DNA from: Girardinichthys multiradiatus
Taxonomy: Eukaryota; Chordata; Actinopteri; Cyprinodontiformes; Goodeidae
Assembly (NCBI RefSeq): GCF_021462225.1
Contig: NC_061816.1
Location: 14,285,390-14,349,389, forward strand
Length of the DNA: 64,000 nucleotides
Reading direction: 5' to 3'
Shown one piece after another: positions 1-12,993 of the stretch. Position 1 is the first letter of the stretch, and each line of letters starts with the position of its first letter. The notes beneath the pieces are model-generated. The model ran no database searches and was not told the DNA's origin. It saw only the letters and a list, made by a program, of their open reading frames with translations. The position numbers and the translations under genes are program-made.

Positions 1-837
1 GAGAAGGGAAGGATGATGTGTCACCAAGCATTTAACTAAACCCAGAGTTTGAAACTAGATGTCCTTCAAGTGTCCCTGACTCACAACTGTTTGGCTCCAC
101 TCCCCTTCACTTTCCACAGGATCTTCAAACAGGACTGTACAATGTGTCTCTTTTCCTCACAGAATCCTGCAAGGCAGTGAAGATTTGAAACAATAAGACA
201 ATTGTTTGTTAAATTCTGTGCTATAATCCTATGACCCACTTTTGCTCTGTTCACAAAAACCTCCTTGGATTCCTTTGGATGGTTTTTAATCGGAAACCGC
301 TCTGAACAATAAATTTCCATCATTCGCTGTAAATGCAGACTATTCTCCATCCCCCTCTTGTACAGCCAACTACATAAAACTGACTTGCCTGGTGGGTGAG
401 CAAAGCAAGAGTCAGGTTTAACCCTATTACGTTTAACAAATGAATGTGGTGTAGGTTTTGATGCCAGAAAGTGATTGGTCGAGTTACATTTTAGAGGCTA
501 TTAATACATTTTAAAGTGATGACATGGTATGTGTTGCATGACAGAGTGTACATGTACATCTAAAAACATAGAAATATCATAAAAATGTTCAATATTTGTG
601 AAATATCTCAAACCGTTACTTCTTGTGACTAATGATTATGGCTTACAGATAATTAAAACCAAAAATTCTGTGTTTCGGAAAAATTTGAATGTTGTGAAAA
701 AGTGAAATATTGGAAACTTGTGGTGCTAATCAACTCAAAATGCCTGCAATGGTTTCCTATGCCTTTAAATTGTTTTTCAGTAAGTTACACAAAGCTAAAG
801 AACAATTGGTCTGTGAATAATTAGCTATAGAAGCTAA
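1..837. other. AT-rich stretch, nothing recognised
   Basis: No open frame with recognisable protein similarity, no RNA gene and no clear repeat boundary was seen. The short open frames here have no domain-like composition and look like chance. Confidence 0.5.
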
Positions 838-1125
838 TTACAGTGAGAGCCATTATCCACAGTGGAGAAAACATGGAACAATGGGAAACCTTCCCACAAG
901 TCACCAACCTACCAAATTTACTTCAAAAATGGATTGAGAACTTATCCTGCAGGTTCTAAAAGAACTTATAAAATATAAACCACTGCAGGATTTACTTAAG
1001 GTCAGTATTCATGATTTAACAATAAAGTGACTGGGCAAAAGTGCCATCTTTGGGAGACGCTCAGGGAGAAAACCGTTTGTGACCAAAAAGAGCACAACAA
1101 GCCGTTTCACATCTGACAAAAAGTG
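838..1125 (+). mobile_element. Decayed Tc1-like relic (family D)
   Basis: The stretch around 841-900 matches, from memory of the family, the DNA-binding region of a common teleost Tc1-like transposase (the part reading 'RAIIHKWRKHG' in intact copies). The stretch around 1050-1125 resembles its linker region. The sense direction is plus. The same family recurs at 12602-14935, 32364-33709, 34975-35590 and 59885-60700. Frames are destroyed and no terminal repeats were located, so the boundaries are approximate. Confidence 0.55.
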
Positions 1126-2274
1126 ATTCTTATTTAGTTTTCACTCCATGACTGTAGATGCCTTTTCTGACCAGAATTAGTTTTTTCTTGAATAGTAGGT
1201 GTTTCATCAAAAGGTCCCCAACACAAAGATACAAAGCCAAGAAAAAGCAACAAGACATGGATGTGTGTTACCATGCAGGATGAAGAAAAGTGTGTGGTCC
1301 AGCACAGAGGTTGGTGTTTTGAATAATACCATCGACTTGACCTGTGACACCTACACCCACCTCAGTCTGCAGAGTTTCATTATTCAGTCGGTCCACAGGG
1401 GTACAAAAAAAAAAAAAAGAAGTACTGGGACCGTAGAAATGATATGAGAAATCCAGTAGCTGACCCATGTCTAATATGATGCATCAGATTGTACATTAGA
1501 TTGTAGGAAACGTCGAGAACAGCAAGAAGCTTCTCTTTATCTGTTTTTTCTATGGTTATAAACTGCGTTGCTCGGCTGGAAAAAGTGACGTCTTAGTTTG
1601 GCTGTTTGAGTTTACATTCAACCAAATAGGTTTACTTTCCCATCAAGAGGAGGCAACTTACAAAGTTTAAACTGTCCGTAAATTAAATGATGACATGCAA
1701 CAAGCTTTATGTTTTAAAAAGGGGAAGAAAAGAAGCATAATTCACTCAAAATGTGGAATTTCAACATAGGAAGCAGCCAACTAACAGCAACTTAAAGTGA
1801 AATGGTTTGTTTTAATATCTTATTAAAAATGTTATACACTATACTGAAAAAAGTATTTGTCTATTTTTACTTATGATTAAAGTTCCCATACATCCTATTC
1901 TGAATCTATAAAAAGGTCCAATTTGTTGATGGATCCACCATTGTCAGCAATTGCAACTTTAACTATTCTGTAAACATCTTCCACAAGGTTTAGGAGTGTG
2001 TTCATAGTTAGATGAGAAAACAAGTGATTTATGTATTTTAAACTTTTTTGTTCAGTTGATTTGTATAATTATACTTGGTAATTAAAACCCAATATTCAGT
2101 TTCTTTGAAAAGTAGAGTAATAATGCCAATACAGAAATTACAGTCTTCAGTATATGCACTTAATACATGTTCATGTTTTTGAATCAATTGCTGCTTCAAT
2201 GTGTGTAGTATTGAGGGGATCAGCCTGAGGCTCTGCTAAAGTCTTAGGAAAATAGAGCACCTAATGCTTTCCTC
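1126..2274. other. Unique AT-rich spacer
   Basis: No gene was recognised. It holds a 15-nt A run near 1406-1420 and otherwise low-complexity AT-rich DNA. Confidence 0.45.
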
Positions 2275-2430
2275 TGCTGGCAATCTAACATTTTCTGGTA
2301 AATTGTTGTGCTGTCTTTCGACTTGCGAACACAGTGAACTAACACCAACAAATGGCATGGCGTCCCAAATCCTTGACTGTGGAAACTTCTAGAAGGACCT
2401 CAAGCAACTTTGATTATGAGCACTTTTTTT
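2275..2430 (-). mobile_element. Decayed Tc1-like fragment (family E, transposase on minus strand)
   Basis: Around 2330-2400 the plus strand resembles the antisense of a Tc1 transposase core. It aligns with antisense positions 13660-13745 of element A2 (the 'GP-C-INGTV' and 'VMVWG' region) but is strongly diverged. It most resembles a second widespread teleost Tc1 type also represented at 9060-9270 and 46270-46750. No ends or open frame survive. Confidence 0.5.
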
Positions 2431-5400
2431 CAAACCATGTTTTTTTTCTACCGCTTAACTTTCCAATAATAGGATTGAATACATGATTGAATGATATTTG
2501 GATGAATGAATGTGATTAGTGTAAAAGCATTTTAGTGTGATCTGTATCACAGGCAAAGAGCTATATACTTTAAGGTCAGCCACTTACAGGACCATCTTGA
2601 TTAAGAATAGAACCAAAATGAAAATGTTTCCATAATTTAATTTAAAGAGGGAGATCTAAAACGATTTTTTAATACATACAGAATGACCCTCTCAAGTTGT
2701 GTTTTGCACATTTTGTACTACACATCTTCCTTTCACTGAACTTTCTATTTAAAGCTTGTATCTAGCACTCTAAACAGCCAGATTACTTATCCTCCTATAA
2801 ATTCATTTTTGTGGCCCTTCTATAAATTGTCATTTTTTGAGAAAAAGAATACCATACTTTCAGACCAGACTTTTTTTGCTCTAATTTAATAAAAAATTTA
2901 CCATTTAGCTATTGAAGCTAACATGAATAGCTGCAGATGGCTGTCTTTTCACCTAAAGAACTAAAAAGGCCATCATTTCAGTTTTTCCAGTAGTATATTG
3001 ATCAGAGGCACATCAAATAACCAGAGACATGATTTAAAATGTACAAAATTAACCATATTCATTGACCGTCTCAGGTGCCAGACCTGAATTCTATATAAAA
3101 AACCTGGGAACCTGGGGCCATCTAAAGACAAGGACTCAAGGACATGGCAGTCTAGAGAGATTGTTGATAATTGTGATGCTTTCATCCTTGCATGCCAAAC
3201 CTTGTTGAATGTTATAAAAGAAAAATACTAATCTCCAACTTGATACAGAATTCAATAAATTTAGTAGGTTATATTCCTCCTATTAACCAGTTCAGTTTCC
3301 TTGATATCAATTAAAAGGTGCAACCACTTTAAACATCCTGATATTGCTGTACACTGGTGGCCTTTCATGTAGCCATTTACTTCATGGTCACTTTTCTTTT
3401 GGCAGATCTAATATTCTTGTCGCCGCCTTCCAGTCTAGTGTGGGCTGACATGAATAAACATTAATAAACAGAGGGAAATGAGGTGATTATTCTGTGATCG
3501 TCTGGGTGGCTTTTCATTACTGTGATGAAGAGCTGTGTCAACACTCCAAATGAAGAAATAAAAATGTATTCTTAGGACATTAACATTTTCTCATAGTATT
3601 CTTCAGTTTCCAACTGCCTGATGCCTTTTGTATAACATGTAAAAAGTCTAGTATGCAATAATGACCTAGTGGGTAAATTGTTAGATCGGGGTTGAGCTGC
3701 AGCTGAGAAATGCATTTTGACAAAGGTGACTAGATTAGTCATATTAAGCCATTAAATGACTAGATGCGTCATGTTGTGAGATGTAACATGAGCGCCATCT
3801 TAACCGTTATTCGCCTTGTTCGGCATCTCAGAAGTGACAAGACAAACTGGTGACGAAAAGCTAGAAAGCGTCCCTGTCCTTCCTCATCACTGCTTAGCTG
3901 CTGCATAAAGTGAGAGCAAATTAACAGCTACAAGACACCCTGAGGTGGTGAGGAGCTGCCTCTTGTGGGAAGATGTGTTTGTTTTAAATATTTGTTTATA
4001 AGGACCGTAGGGAAACCAGTATTAGTGATTATGTTTAATGAATTTGGCAACAGACACTTGGACATGGGATATACTGGTGTGTACAGCAAGTCTCCCCACT
4101 CATTATGTCCCTAGGTGTGTTTTAGATATTCCTTTTGCGACATTTTCAGGTTGTTGTGTAAAGTCACAATTGTGGGGTGTTGGAGCTCTGCAAGTGCAGT
4201 GCCATTATACTGTAATTTTTGTCAGTTGGACTTTCTTTAGACACTTTTTGCTGCAGCATCACTCGGTTATTAAGATACTTAAGGTCACATGTGTAAGCAA
4301 CATTAAGACCATGGAAAAGAGACAAGTATGAAGATAAATGTGGTTTAATGCCAACTGATGCCTCCATCACAATATCAAACATTAGGAGCACAATTACATA
4401 CTTTCTGAATATATTGAAGCCCACATTAGGGTGCTGCCTGTTGCTTCAGAAGCATTAGCCATAAACATAACAGAAAATGAAGACTGTTATTCTACAGAAA
4501 TAGTTAAAGCTAGAATGGAAAAGGAGGACTAGTAGGAGTTGTTTCTAGACCTACTTCAAGTGTTCAACTGCGTAACTCAGTGTTGTTTTTATTAAACTAT
4601 CAAACGATGCATTACAATGGATAAACGGTCACCTTTCCGATACTTAAATTTCATAATATGTCCTCAGCAGCTGCTCATACCACAGAATGCCACAAAAATC
4701 AATACCGGTCCTATTACCATTTGATTCTAAAAGCCCTCCTGCAGATGTTAAAATTATAACCAATGCAGATGACAGTTAAGGAGTGGATCACACTCCTACA
4801 TAGTTTGAAAACCATTGGAAGACTGTATTTTCTCCCTTGAACCCAAATAAATTGATTAGTAGCAAGCTGTACTGCCAACACTGGCAGGTATTAGATAAAA
4901 ATGCATGACATTTTGTGTTATGTACAGATATACATTTGCTTTATGAAGCTCAATAAGACTGACTAAATGCATATGAAGCATATGTACAATCGTGGTCGTA
5001 ATAGTGGATTAAAAATTTTTTATGTATCCCATCCTTGTAACAGCTGTGATTTGTTATCGCTCTTTAGCAAGAAAAAAAACAAAAAACAATATTAGACTGT
5101 CAAACAAAATATATATATAGCTCTATGTATGCATTTGTCTTTACAAACTCCAACTTTTGTTTAATAAACTAAAATATTCTTGAGAAATTAGCTTTTACGT
5201 GAATGACAATTTTATGGGATTACATCTTAGCCACCATAAATGTCATATTTCTTTTTGGGTCAGCCAATGTGTTGGTTGTCAAATTTTGTTTTTAAAAGCA
5301 CAAATAATTTCTTCAGGGGGACTTTAATCTTCCTGTCAATAGCTTGGCTTTGTATAGGAGGTCTTCAAATTGTTAAATAACTGTAGACCTTTGATATTTT

Positions 5401-8400
5401 CGGCTACTTCAATCCGTTTTTATCCACGTCTTTCCGTTTTTGGTGTCTATTTTAAAATTACTTCAACTGTGCTATTATTTTGAGCGCTTCTAGTTGCACG
5501 ATCCTCTCTCTACTCTCTACACTGTTCTTTTGAACGAAGTCTGGACCGACCCATTGCACTCAGACCAGCATGGTCAATAATTGTCCTTAAATAAACGCTG
5601 CATGTTTGTCACCTGATTTTTTTTCTTTTACACAATCAGTAATCTGACTTGTCAAACTCCACACTGCTGTTATTTTAAACACATCTGTATGTTTTAACAG
5701 AGTGAGGGTTTCGCTTTCAGTTGCATGTTCATATTTTGTGTGCTTATGCTGTATTTATGTTTTATACATCTATTTTTATCGGCCTTAAAAGGACCACAGA
5801 TGGAAACGAGCTAGTGGCTGAATCTGCCGATTAATGCTCCTGTACGCAGTCCTTGTTCTCTCCTGTACTTGTTCTGTAGATGATGACTTTAAATTTGATC
5901 CCTTCTCTTTCCTTTCTAGATTTTCTTTAAAGAACATTATCCCCATTTCTTTACATTTTAACTCGTTTTATAATTACTTTTTCATCATTCACCAACAATG
6001 ACTAATCTGAATGTTAAAATTTAAGGAAAGTTGGAAAGAAAAACATTTGATGAGTTTCCAGATTGCCATATTTTTGCAACACTTCAAGTGCAAGTCACCA
6101 ACTTTTTAAAAGCCACCTATGCCACCAGACTTTCATTCTCCCTACGGCCAAGAAGTACTGCAAGTAAATGGACACCATGTGGGAGGTTGTTTAACTCACT
6201 TCTCTTGTGATACCACTGAACCTCCTTGATCTCAAACCGCTGCCAAAGGAGAGATCATCCGTCACCTTCCAGGGAAAAAGTGAAAGCAGATACAACTTGT
6301 GAGAGTCTGACTGAAAGCAGACCCAAAAAAGCCCACATGGCCAAACAAAGAACACAACCACACACTGTAAACATGTAGAGTTTTTCAGGGCTGCTTGAGG
6401 GGTCGACAATAAACAGGTGGAGGCCAGTGCGCCGCAGATCTAAACGTCATAGAGCTGCCATTAGCATGCAATAGTTACAGCTGTGAATATAAAGGAAAAT
6501 TCAGCTTCTGTTCAGCTCTGCTTCTTTGTCGACTAAAAAAAGACAGCGGCTAACAGTGGAGTATATTACAAAAGTGTCATCTTTGTGTAGCATCTTTACC
6601 TAAACGAATACCATTGTACTGCAAAAATACATTCATTGAACTTTTTCACATTTTGTTTCACTACAATCACAGAATTCTATATACTTTATAACCCTTTTAT
6701 GTTATAGACTCAGTTTTTTAACCATGCTACAAATATTTGGAAGTTTAATATCAAATTATTTGTAATCTAGTGCTAATACCCCACAATAGTCAATGATAAT
6801 GAATTTTTAAAACATGTTGATCTTTGCTTCTTCGGGAACTTTCTCAAAACAAAAAGGTGCAGTAGAAATAGTTTTGAGAACTCTGAACAGCAAACAAGTA
6901 CCGGTGGTTGTCAGTGTCTAGTCTAAGGTTTGCCACAAGCTATCACACAAATCTCTAGTAAAATACTTAGGCGTCGTATGGTTTCATTGTGTATGAATAA
7001 GTCTCCAAGGTGCTATATACGAGAAGGTTCCCAGAAGTGAAGACATTCAGTTGAATACAAAATAACATGATAAAATGTTATGTCAGAGGAGATTAAAATA
7101 CAAGCTTAGCAAATAGTATTTTTTTATTCTATAAGAATGACTGAAAATGTACAGCACTTCAGAAGTTGGATCCACTAACCTGAAACTAACAATGCTTTTT
7201 TGTCTCCTTTCAATTCCTTTACTATTAATTACATAATGCATTAGGAATGTCTTTTCATGACCAAAATAGTCAAACAGAGCACAGTGATATCAGTTGTATA
7301 TCGACATCAGATATTTTTTAGATTACGCAAAGACACCAAGCTTGTCTGATTTGGCATTTCCTGTGCACTGTGCTCCCTATTCATCCCTCAATCAGTTTGA
7401 TACCAGCGATCCTCCGTAGTCTCAATGACCTCACTTGAGAGTTCCCCCAAATCAGTCCAGATCAAAGACCTTGATGTTTGATCTTCTGATAAAAGCCCCC
7501 CACAAGCTGAAAGCAGGAACCCCAGACTTCATCTCTCCTTTTATTTTGGAACTTTGAGAATTGTCACCCTAAAACGAAAAATAATAAACTAAAATAAATA
7601 GTAGAGAGGCAGAGACAAGAAGTCAAAACTGAGTGAGAACTTGGAGTAATGATAGTGGTTAGCATTCGAAGCCTCCCGGTTTCTGTGACCTAGATATAGA
7701 ATGACATGAGCAGGCTGTGGTGACTGGAATTGCTTCCCATTTGCTCCACGCTACAGCGCGGCTCATACATTTCTGCCGAGAGATGGGACCACTCTGTCAA
7801 ACACAATATGCAAATTTCTGTATTTTTTTATTAGGAAGAACATCTGACATTTTGCATCAGATTTAAAGGATGCACTTCAGCATTGGGAAAAAGTTTAGGA
7901 AGTAGAGAGGAGATACAGCTAGCCATGTGTGCAGGACTGCCTGGTGTGTTTATCAGAAGGGGAGCAATTTATGATTGCATGCCAAGATGTTCCCACAAGG
8001 GCACTTTCTTTAAAAACTTTCTAAGCGGTACTCCATATTCATGAAGAGCTACTGATATCTTGATCTAAAAAGGCCTCCATCAGCATGAAGGCATATTGAG
8101 ATGATGAAAAACTGGCACAAGTGCATGAATGCAGTGACTAATTTTTTTTGTAACCATTCAGGAGTATAAGAAAAAAAAGAAGTCAAAGTCATCCTCTGGT
8201 CCCTAGTCTGACAAATCTGCCTCATTTTGCACTTTTTGCATAATTCCCTCAACTACGGACTCAAATGACCCACAAGATTTCCATGAATATCAATGTCACG
8301 CGCGCTTGTCTGCGTCACTCCATCTCCAGCCTGATGCATCTCTCAGGCATCTCCGTTAAAAGGGCTTTGCCGAAGGACAAAGATGCCAGAGTAGAAATCC

Positions 8401-9059
8401 GCTGCTTGAGGCATTTAAGTCACCTTTAACATGTAAAGTATGTGCAGTTTGATAAATGCAACAGAAATTGGAGCCTGTTTAGAAAGCTTTACAGTCTAAG
8501 GCAAGTTTTACTTTTAGTGCTTCCTGAGAAAAAAAAAATGATTTTGACCTCCCCTGCACTTGTAAGAGAAATTATGTTTGAGGGTGTGACACTTCTGTCG
8601 TACTCAAACAAGCCAGAATGGAAGATTTACAGCAAAGTTATGATCAAGTGTGTCTCCAGAGTGCTTTCTATTTACTTGTGTCAAATGTAGTTTGACTCAT
8701 AACAGCTTGGAGCTTTTTAATAAATAAATTGAACCAGGACTCCTAAATAGCTGAGCCCTGTAAATCTATTTGCACTGTTTTAAAATATCAAAAATTATGC
8801 CTCACAGCAGCAAATTTAAAAACAAGAAGACAGCCGTGGATCAGTGGACGAGCAGTTGTCAAGGCTGCATTTACAACTCCTGACCCAACCCCACCCCCCG
8901 ACCACAAGCTGAAGTGTCCTTGGCTTGCCTACTGATCTGCATATTGGTGTATGAGTGGGTGTAGATGTGGAGAATGTGACTTGATGTTTAAAAAGTGCTT
9001 TCAGTATGACTAGAAAAGTGCTTTAAGTTCACTGCATTGACACCAATTTGCTTTACCAA
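2431..9059. other. Long gene-free AT-rich interval
   Basis: About 6.6 kb without a supportable coding exon. There is a possible Tc1 end-like stretch near 6638-6700, a short alternating TA run near 5110 and several homopolymer runs. The 70-97 codon open frames in it have no domain similarity I recognise. Nothing else was identified. Confidence 0.45.
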
Positions 9060-9270
9060 CTTAATTCAGAACAATTGATCTTCTTACTGCTGCTTGTGCA
9101 TCTCTTCCTACCACACTTTTTCCTTCCACTCAACTTTCCATCAACATGCTTGAAGACTTGACATTATGAAAAGTCACCTGCTTTAGCAATTCACCTTTTG
9201 TGACTGACTCACTTTTAGGAGATAGTCAATGACTACCAGTGGGACTGCTGGCGAGCTAGTAGTCCTCCCA
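9060..9270 (-). mobile_element. Decayed Tc1-like fragment (family E)
   Basis: The plus strand at about 9100-9160 reads like the antisense of a Tc1 transposase N-terminal region. It parallels the stretch around 14100-14160 of A2, which encodes the GRKK/GRKR basic motif and the end of the first helix-turn-helix. The following 9180-9250 resembles the more N-terminal coding part. Frames are lost. Confidence 0.5.
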
Positions 9271-9679
9271 ATGATGGTGTGGTCCATTAAAATAGTAAAA
9301 ACCAAATCCTTTTATGTTTTATCTTGCGTAGTATTGAGACGTTCTGAACTTTTTAATTTTAATAAATGTACTTAATACCTTATTAAATGCACTCTTGCAT
9401 TCGTAAAAGAAAATTGTTTCCAGAGAATCTTTAGCGTAGCACCTCTTCAGCTATGTTTGGGATCTTCTTTAGAATTTTGATGTTAATGTCAACTTTATTG
9501 TTGCCTACTGGCACAATAAATCAGTTGAGATTTTACTAAAATCTCAATAACTGTATTGATGCTGACCCTAAGCATGGAGAAAGACATATTCTTTTTTCAT
9601 AAACATCTGGATTATATATTAGCTGACTTGTGCACATGTCAACTCAGGAAAATGCATATAGGAAAGTTTTCTTCTTTGT

Positions 9680-9965
9680 AAAATAGCTCAAAATCAGTCA
9701 GATCAACAAGAGAGCATCTACAGTACAAGTACTTTCAAGCCTTGCTCAAATCTGTTTAGGTCTGGACTTTGACTGGGCCATTCTAACACATGAATAAGTT
9801 TTGATGTAAACAGTGCAGCTCTGGCTGTGTTTATGATCACTGTCCTGCCTGAAGGAAAACTTCTGCCTCCTCGGTCTCGTTTTTTTTTTTTTTTCTCTAG
9901 CCTGTGACCGTCAACACTGACCAGCTTCCCTGTCCCTGCAGAAGAAAAGCAGAAACTCTTTAAAC
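9680..9965 (-). mobile_element. Decayed Tc1-like relic (family C/Tdr1-like)
   Basis: In antisense, 9760-9790 corresponds to the '[10 protein letters not shown]' region just before the catalytic glutamate of a Tc1 transposase. 9840-9965 corresponds to the preceding core, with a T-run at about 9880-9895 interrupting it. Orientation is inferred from this order. No terminal repeats were found. Confidence 0.6.
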
Positions 9966-10984
9966 ATGTGCAGATTTGTCAGGCCAAGCTCCAAAAATAA
10001 ATTGTAGGCAGTTTAATTTACACATAAAACTTGTTACAAAGTAAAACTCTCTTTTTTTTCCACTATGGTAAATTAAATAAATGTCATTCTATTTTTGATC
10101 ATCTCTGATTATATGTAGACATAATCTTGTACACTAATACTTGGGTAATAAGTCATCAACATCTGCTTCATCTTTTCCATAACGTAATTATGAAATTCAA
10201 CTGGAGCTAAATTGAGCACATGCAAAAGCTATATTAGTATTTCCCCAACTCTATCCTCTGCTGGCTTTATTACAGTAACTTTAGAAACTGAATGTTAGAG
10301 AGTAGGACAATTTCACAGTGGGCTTCTTGTGTCAACCTGTAATACTTTCTCTAATATCACACCGTCAAACACTGGTGCTCAGGCAGGACAAGTGCCCTTC
10401 AAATAACATATTCCTCTGCCTGATTTCAACATGCAGAGCCATCAGGCTCAGCTGCTACAAGTCTCTCTCCAAGCAACTGCTCTCCACCACACATTACAGT
10501 TGTATAATGAGGACTAAAAAGGAACCTCGACTAGTTTTAAAGGTTAGGTGGGCAGTCAATCGGTGGGAGCTTCAAGGATATTCGTGATAAAATGTCTGTG
10601 AATGCTTCTCGATCCTAGACAGCAGTTTGAGAGCGCCTTATTTATTGATCACATTGTGTTTGGTTTGTGTGTAGGCAGAGGACAGTAATCAATGGAACCA
10701 CCAGCAAACCATCCCCACCTGACATTTTAGTCAGACACAAGCACACACGCAATTGTTTGATGCAAGTAAGAAAGCGACTATGAAAAAGACAGCCAGAGGA
10801 AGCTATGGTATGGAACTCATCAGGAATTAATTTAAGACCAAAATGATCATTTCAGTTCTTTACAGTCCACCTCTTTTCCCATTAACTCTTTGTGACCCAG
10901 ATTAGCATAGACAGGTGGAGGGCTGTCAACAGCCATTTGCACCTTTACAGCTTTTTTTTTTGTCTCACATGCTCGAGAAATAAA
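9966..10984. other. Unique spacer before the Tc1 cluster
   Basis: No gene was recognised. The 89-codon open frame around 10318-10587 has no domain similarity I can name and lacks supporting splice or polyadenylation context. Confidence 0.4.
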
Positions 10985-10986
10985 TA

Positions 10987-12589
10987 CTGGTCCTTCTCAA
11001 AATATTAGCATATTGTGATAAAGTTCATTATTTTCCATAATGTCATGATGAAAATTTAACATTCATATATTTTAGATTCATTGCACACTAACTGAAATAT
11101 TTCAGGTCTTTTATTGTCTTAATACGGATGATTTTGGCATACAGCTCATGAAAACCCAAAATTCCTATCTCACAAAATTAGCATATCATTAAAAGGGTCT
11201 CTAAACGAGCTATGAACCTAATCATCTGAATCAACGAGTTAACTCTAAACACCTGCAAAAGATTCCTGAGGCCTTTAAAACTCCCAGCCTGGTTCATCAC
11301 TCAAAACCCCAATCATGGGTAAGACTGCCGACCTGACTGCTGTCCAGAAGGCCACTATTGACACCCTCAAGCAAGAGGGTAAGACACAGAAAGAAATTTC
11401 TGAACGAATAGGCTGTTCCCAGAGTGCTGTATCAAGGCACCTCAGTGGGAAGTCTGTGGGAAGGAAAAAGTGTGGCAGAAAACGCTGCACAACGAGAAGA
11501 GGTGACCGGACCCTGAGGAAGATCGTGGAGAAGGGCCGATTCCAGACCTTGGGGGACCTGCGGAAGCAGTGGTCTGAGTCTGGAGTAGAAACATCCAGAG
11601 CCACCGTGCACAGGCGTGTGCAGGAAATGGGCTACAGGTGCCGCATTCCCCAGGTCAAGCCACTTTTGAACCAGAAACAGCGGCTGAAGCGCCTGACCTG
11701 GGCTACAGAGAAGCAGCACTGGACTGTTGCTCAGTGGTCCAAAGTACTTCTTTCCGATGAAAGCAAATTCTGCATGTCATTCGGAAATCAAGGTGCCAGA
11801 GTCTGGAGGAAGACTGGGGAGAAGGAAATGCCAAAATGCCAGAAGTCCAGTGTCAAGTACCCACAGTCAGTGATGGTCTGGGGTGCCGTGTCAGCTGCTG
11901 GTGTTGGTCCACTGTGTTTTATCAAGGGAAGGGTCAATGCAGCTAGCTATCAGGAGATTTTGGAGCACTTCATGCTTCCATCTGCTGAAAAGCTTTATGG
12001 AGATGAAGATTTCATTTTTCAGCACGACCTGGCACCTGCTCACAGTGTCAAAACCACTGGTAAATGGTTTATTGACCATGGTATCACTGTGCTCAATTGG
12101 CCTGCCAACTCTCCGGACCTGAACCCCATAGAGAATATGTGGGATATTGTGAAGAGAACGTTGAGAGACTCAAGACCCAACACTCTGGATGAGCTAAAGG
12201 CCGCTATCGAAGCATCCTGGGCCTCCATAAGACCTCAGCAGTGCCACAGGCCTCCATGCCATGCCGCATTGAAGCAGTCATTTCTGCCAAAGGATTCCCG
12301 ACCAAGTGTTGAGTGCATAACTGTACATGATTATTTGAAGGTTGACGTTTTTTGTATTAAAAACACTTTTCTTTTATTGGTCGGATGAAATATGCTAATT
12401 TTGTGAGATAGGAATTTTGGGTTTTCATGAGCTGTATGCCAAAATCATCCGTATTAAGACAATAAAACACCTGAAATATTTCAGTTAGTGTGCAATGAAT
12501 CTAAAATATATGAATGTTAAATTTTCATCATGACATTATGGAAAATAATGAACTTTATCACAATATGCTAATATTTTGAGAAGGACCTG
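10987..12589 (+). mobile_element. Tc1-like DD34E transposon, copy A1
   Basis: A complete Tc1/mariner element of 1603 bp flanked by TA duplications (10985-10986, 12590-12591). Inverted repeats of about 200 bp run from 10987 to 11187 and from 12391 to 12589. Each repeat carries two copies of the decamer ATTAGCATAT, at 11004-11013 and 11177-11186 on the left, with complementary copies at 12390-12399 and 12563-12572 on the right, 173 bp apart on each side. This matches the IR/DR architecture of Sleeping Beauty-type elements, where the transposase binds both repeats. The element is nearly identical to A2-A5. Confidence 0.95.
11315..12388 (+). CDS. Tc1 transposase of A1, C-terminus frameshifted
   Basis: A 357-codon open frame for a cut-and-paste transposase. 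Residues 1-45 form a helix-turn-helix (SERIGCSQSAVSRHL), followed by the basic GRKKCGRKR motif (residues 50-58) and a second DNA-binding region to about residue 110. The DDE core has D148 (LSDESKF), D238 (QHDLAPAH) and E273 (NPIEN), with 34 residues between the last two (DD34E). Compared with A3-A5, a 7-bp deletion near 12251 shifts the frame after residue about 312. The usual ...FPTKY tail is lost and a foreign tail runs almost to the right inverted repeat. The unshifted frame would have ended near 12312. The catalytic triad is intact, but the altered tail may impair folding, so activity is uncertain. Confidence 0.85.
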   Translation: MGKTADLTAVQKATIDTLKQEGKTQKEISERIGCSQSAVSRHLSGKSVGRKKCGRKRCTTRRGDRTLRKIVEKGRFQTLGDLRKQWSESGVETSRATVHRRVQEMGYRCRIPQVKPLLNQKQRLKRLTWATEKQHWTVAQWSKVLLSDESKFCMSFGNQGARVWRKTGEKEMPKCQKSSVKYPQSVMVWGAVSAAGVGPLCFIKGRVNAASYQEILEHFMLPSAEKLYGDEDFIFQHDLAPAHSVKTTGKWFIDHGITVLNWPANSPDLNPIENMWDIVKRTLRDSRPNTLDELKAAIEASWASIRPQQCHRPPCHAALKQSFLPKDSRPSVECITVHDYLKVDVFCIKNTFLLLVG

Positions 12590-12601
12590 TACTAATATCA
12601 G

Positions 12602-12991
12602 GCAGAGAAAAGCTGAGTAAATACAATGATTTCATTTATTAAAAAGGTGCAAAAGCTATACAAACCAAGTTGCATCTATGTGAAAATATAATCCCCTCTT
12701 TATTTTGTATCATGAAATGTGATTAAACACATTTTTGTTTCCATTTCACTAGCCACACTTAGCCCTGATTACCAACTGAGCTTTAGAATAAAGTATATAA
12801 AAAAAAAAAACTAAAACAGAACCTTTCCAACATCATGTAGGACATTTTAAAAAGTAATATCATGCCCCATCTTAGATATCAATGGCTTTGTTTTTTTATG
12901 TACTGTTGAATTTTCTATCAGCCTGGAAAGGGTTACAAAGCCTTTAAGGTTTTGGGGCTCCAGGGAAGCACACTGAAAGGAGTTGAGAAAA
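12602..12991 (+). mobile_element. Family D Tc1 relic, left part (split by A2)
   Basis: A decayed Tc1-like element whose 5' portion lies here and whose continuation lies right of A2 at 14603. The stretch 12935-12991 resembles the transposase start region around 'KALGLQRT' of this teleost family. The reading resumes after the A2 insertion with the 'PRSGR' region at about 14615-14640. No usable frame remains. Confidence 0.55.
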
Positions 12992-12993
12992 TA

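Noticed and set aside
11275..11604. Antisense open frames of 60-125 codons repeated in every family A copy
   Set aside because: They are mirror frames of the transposase gene and are shared only because the copies are nearly identical.
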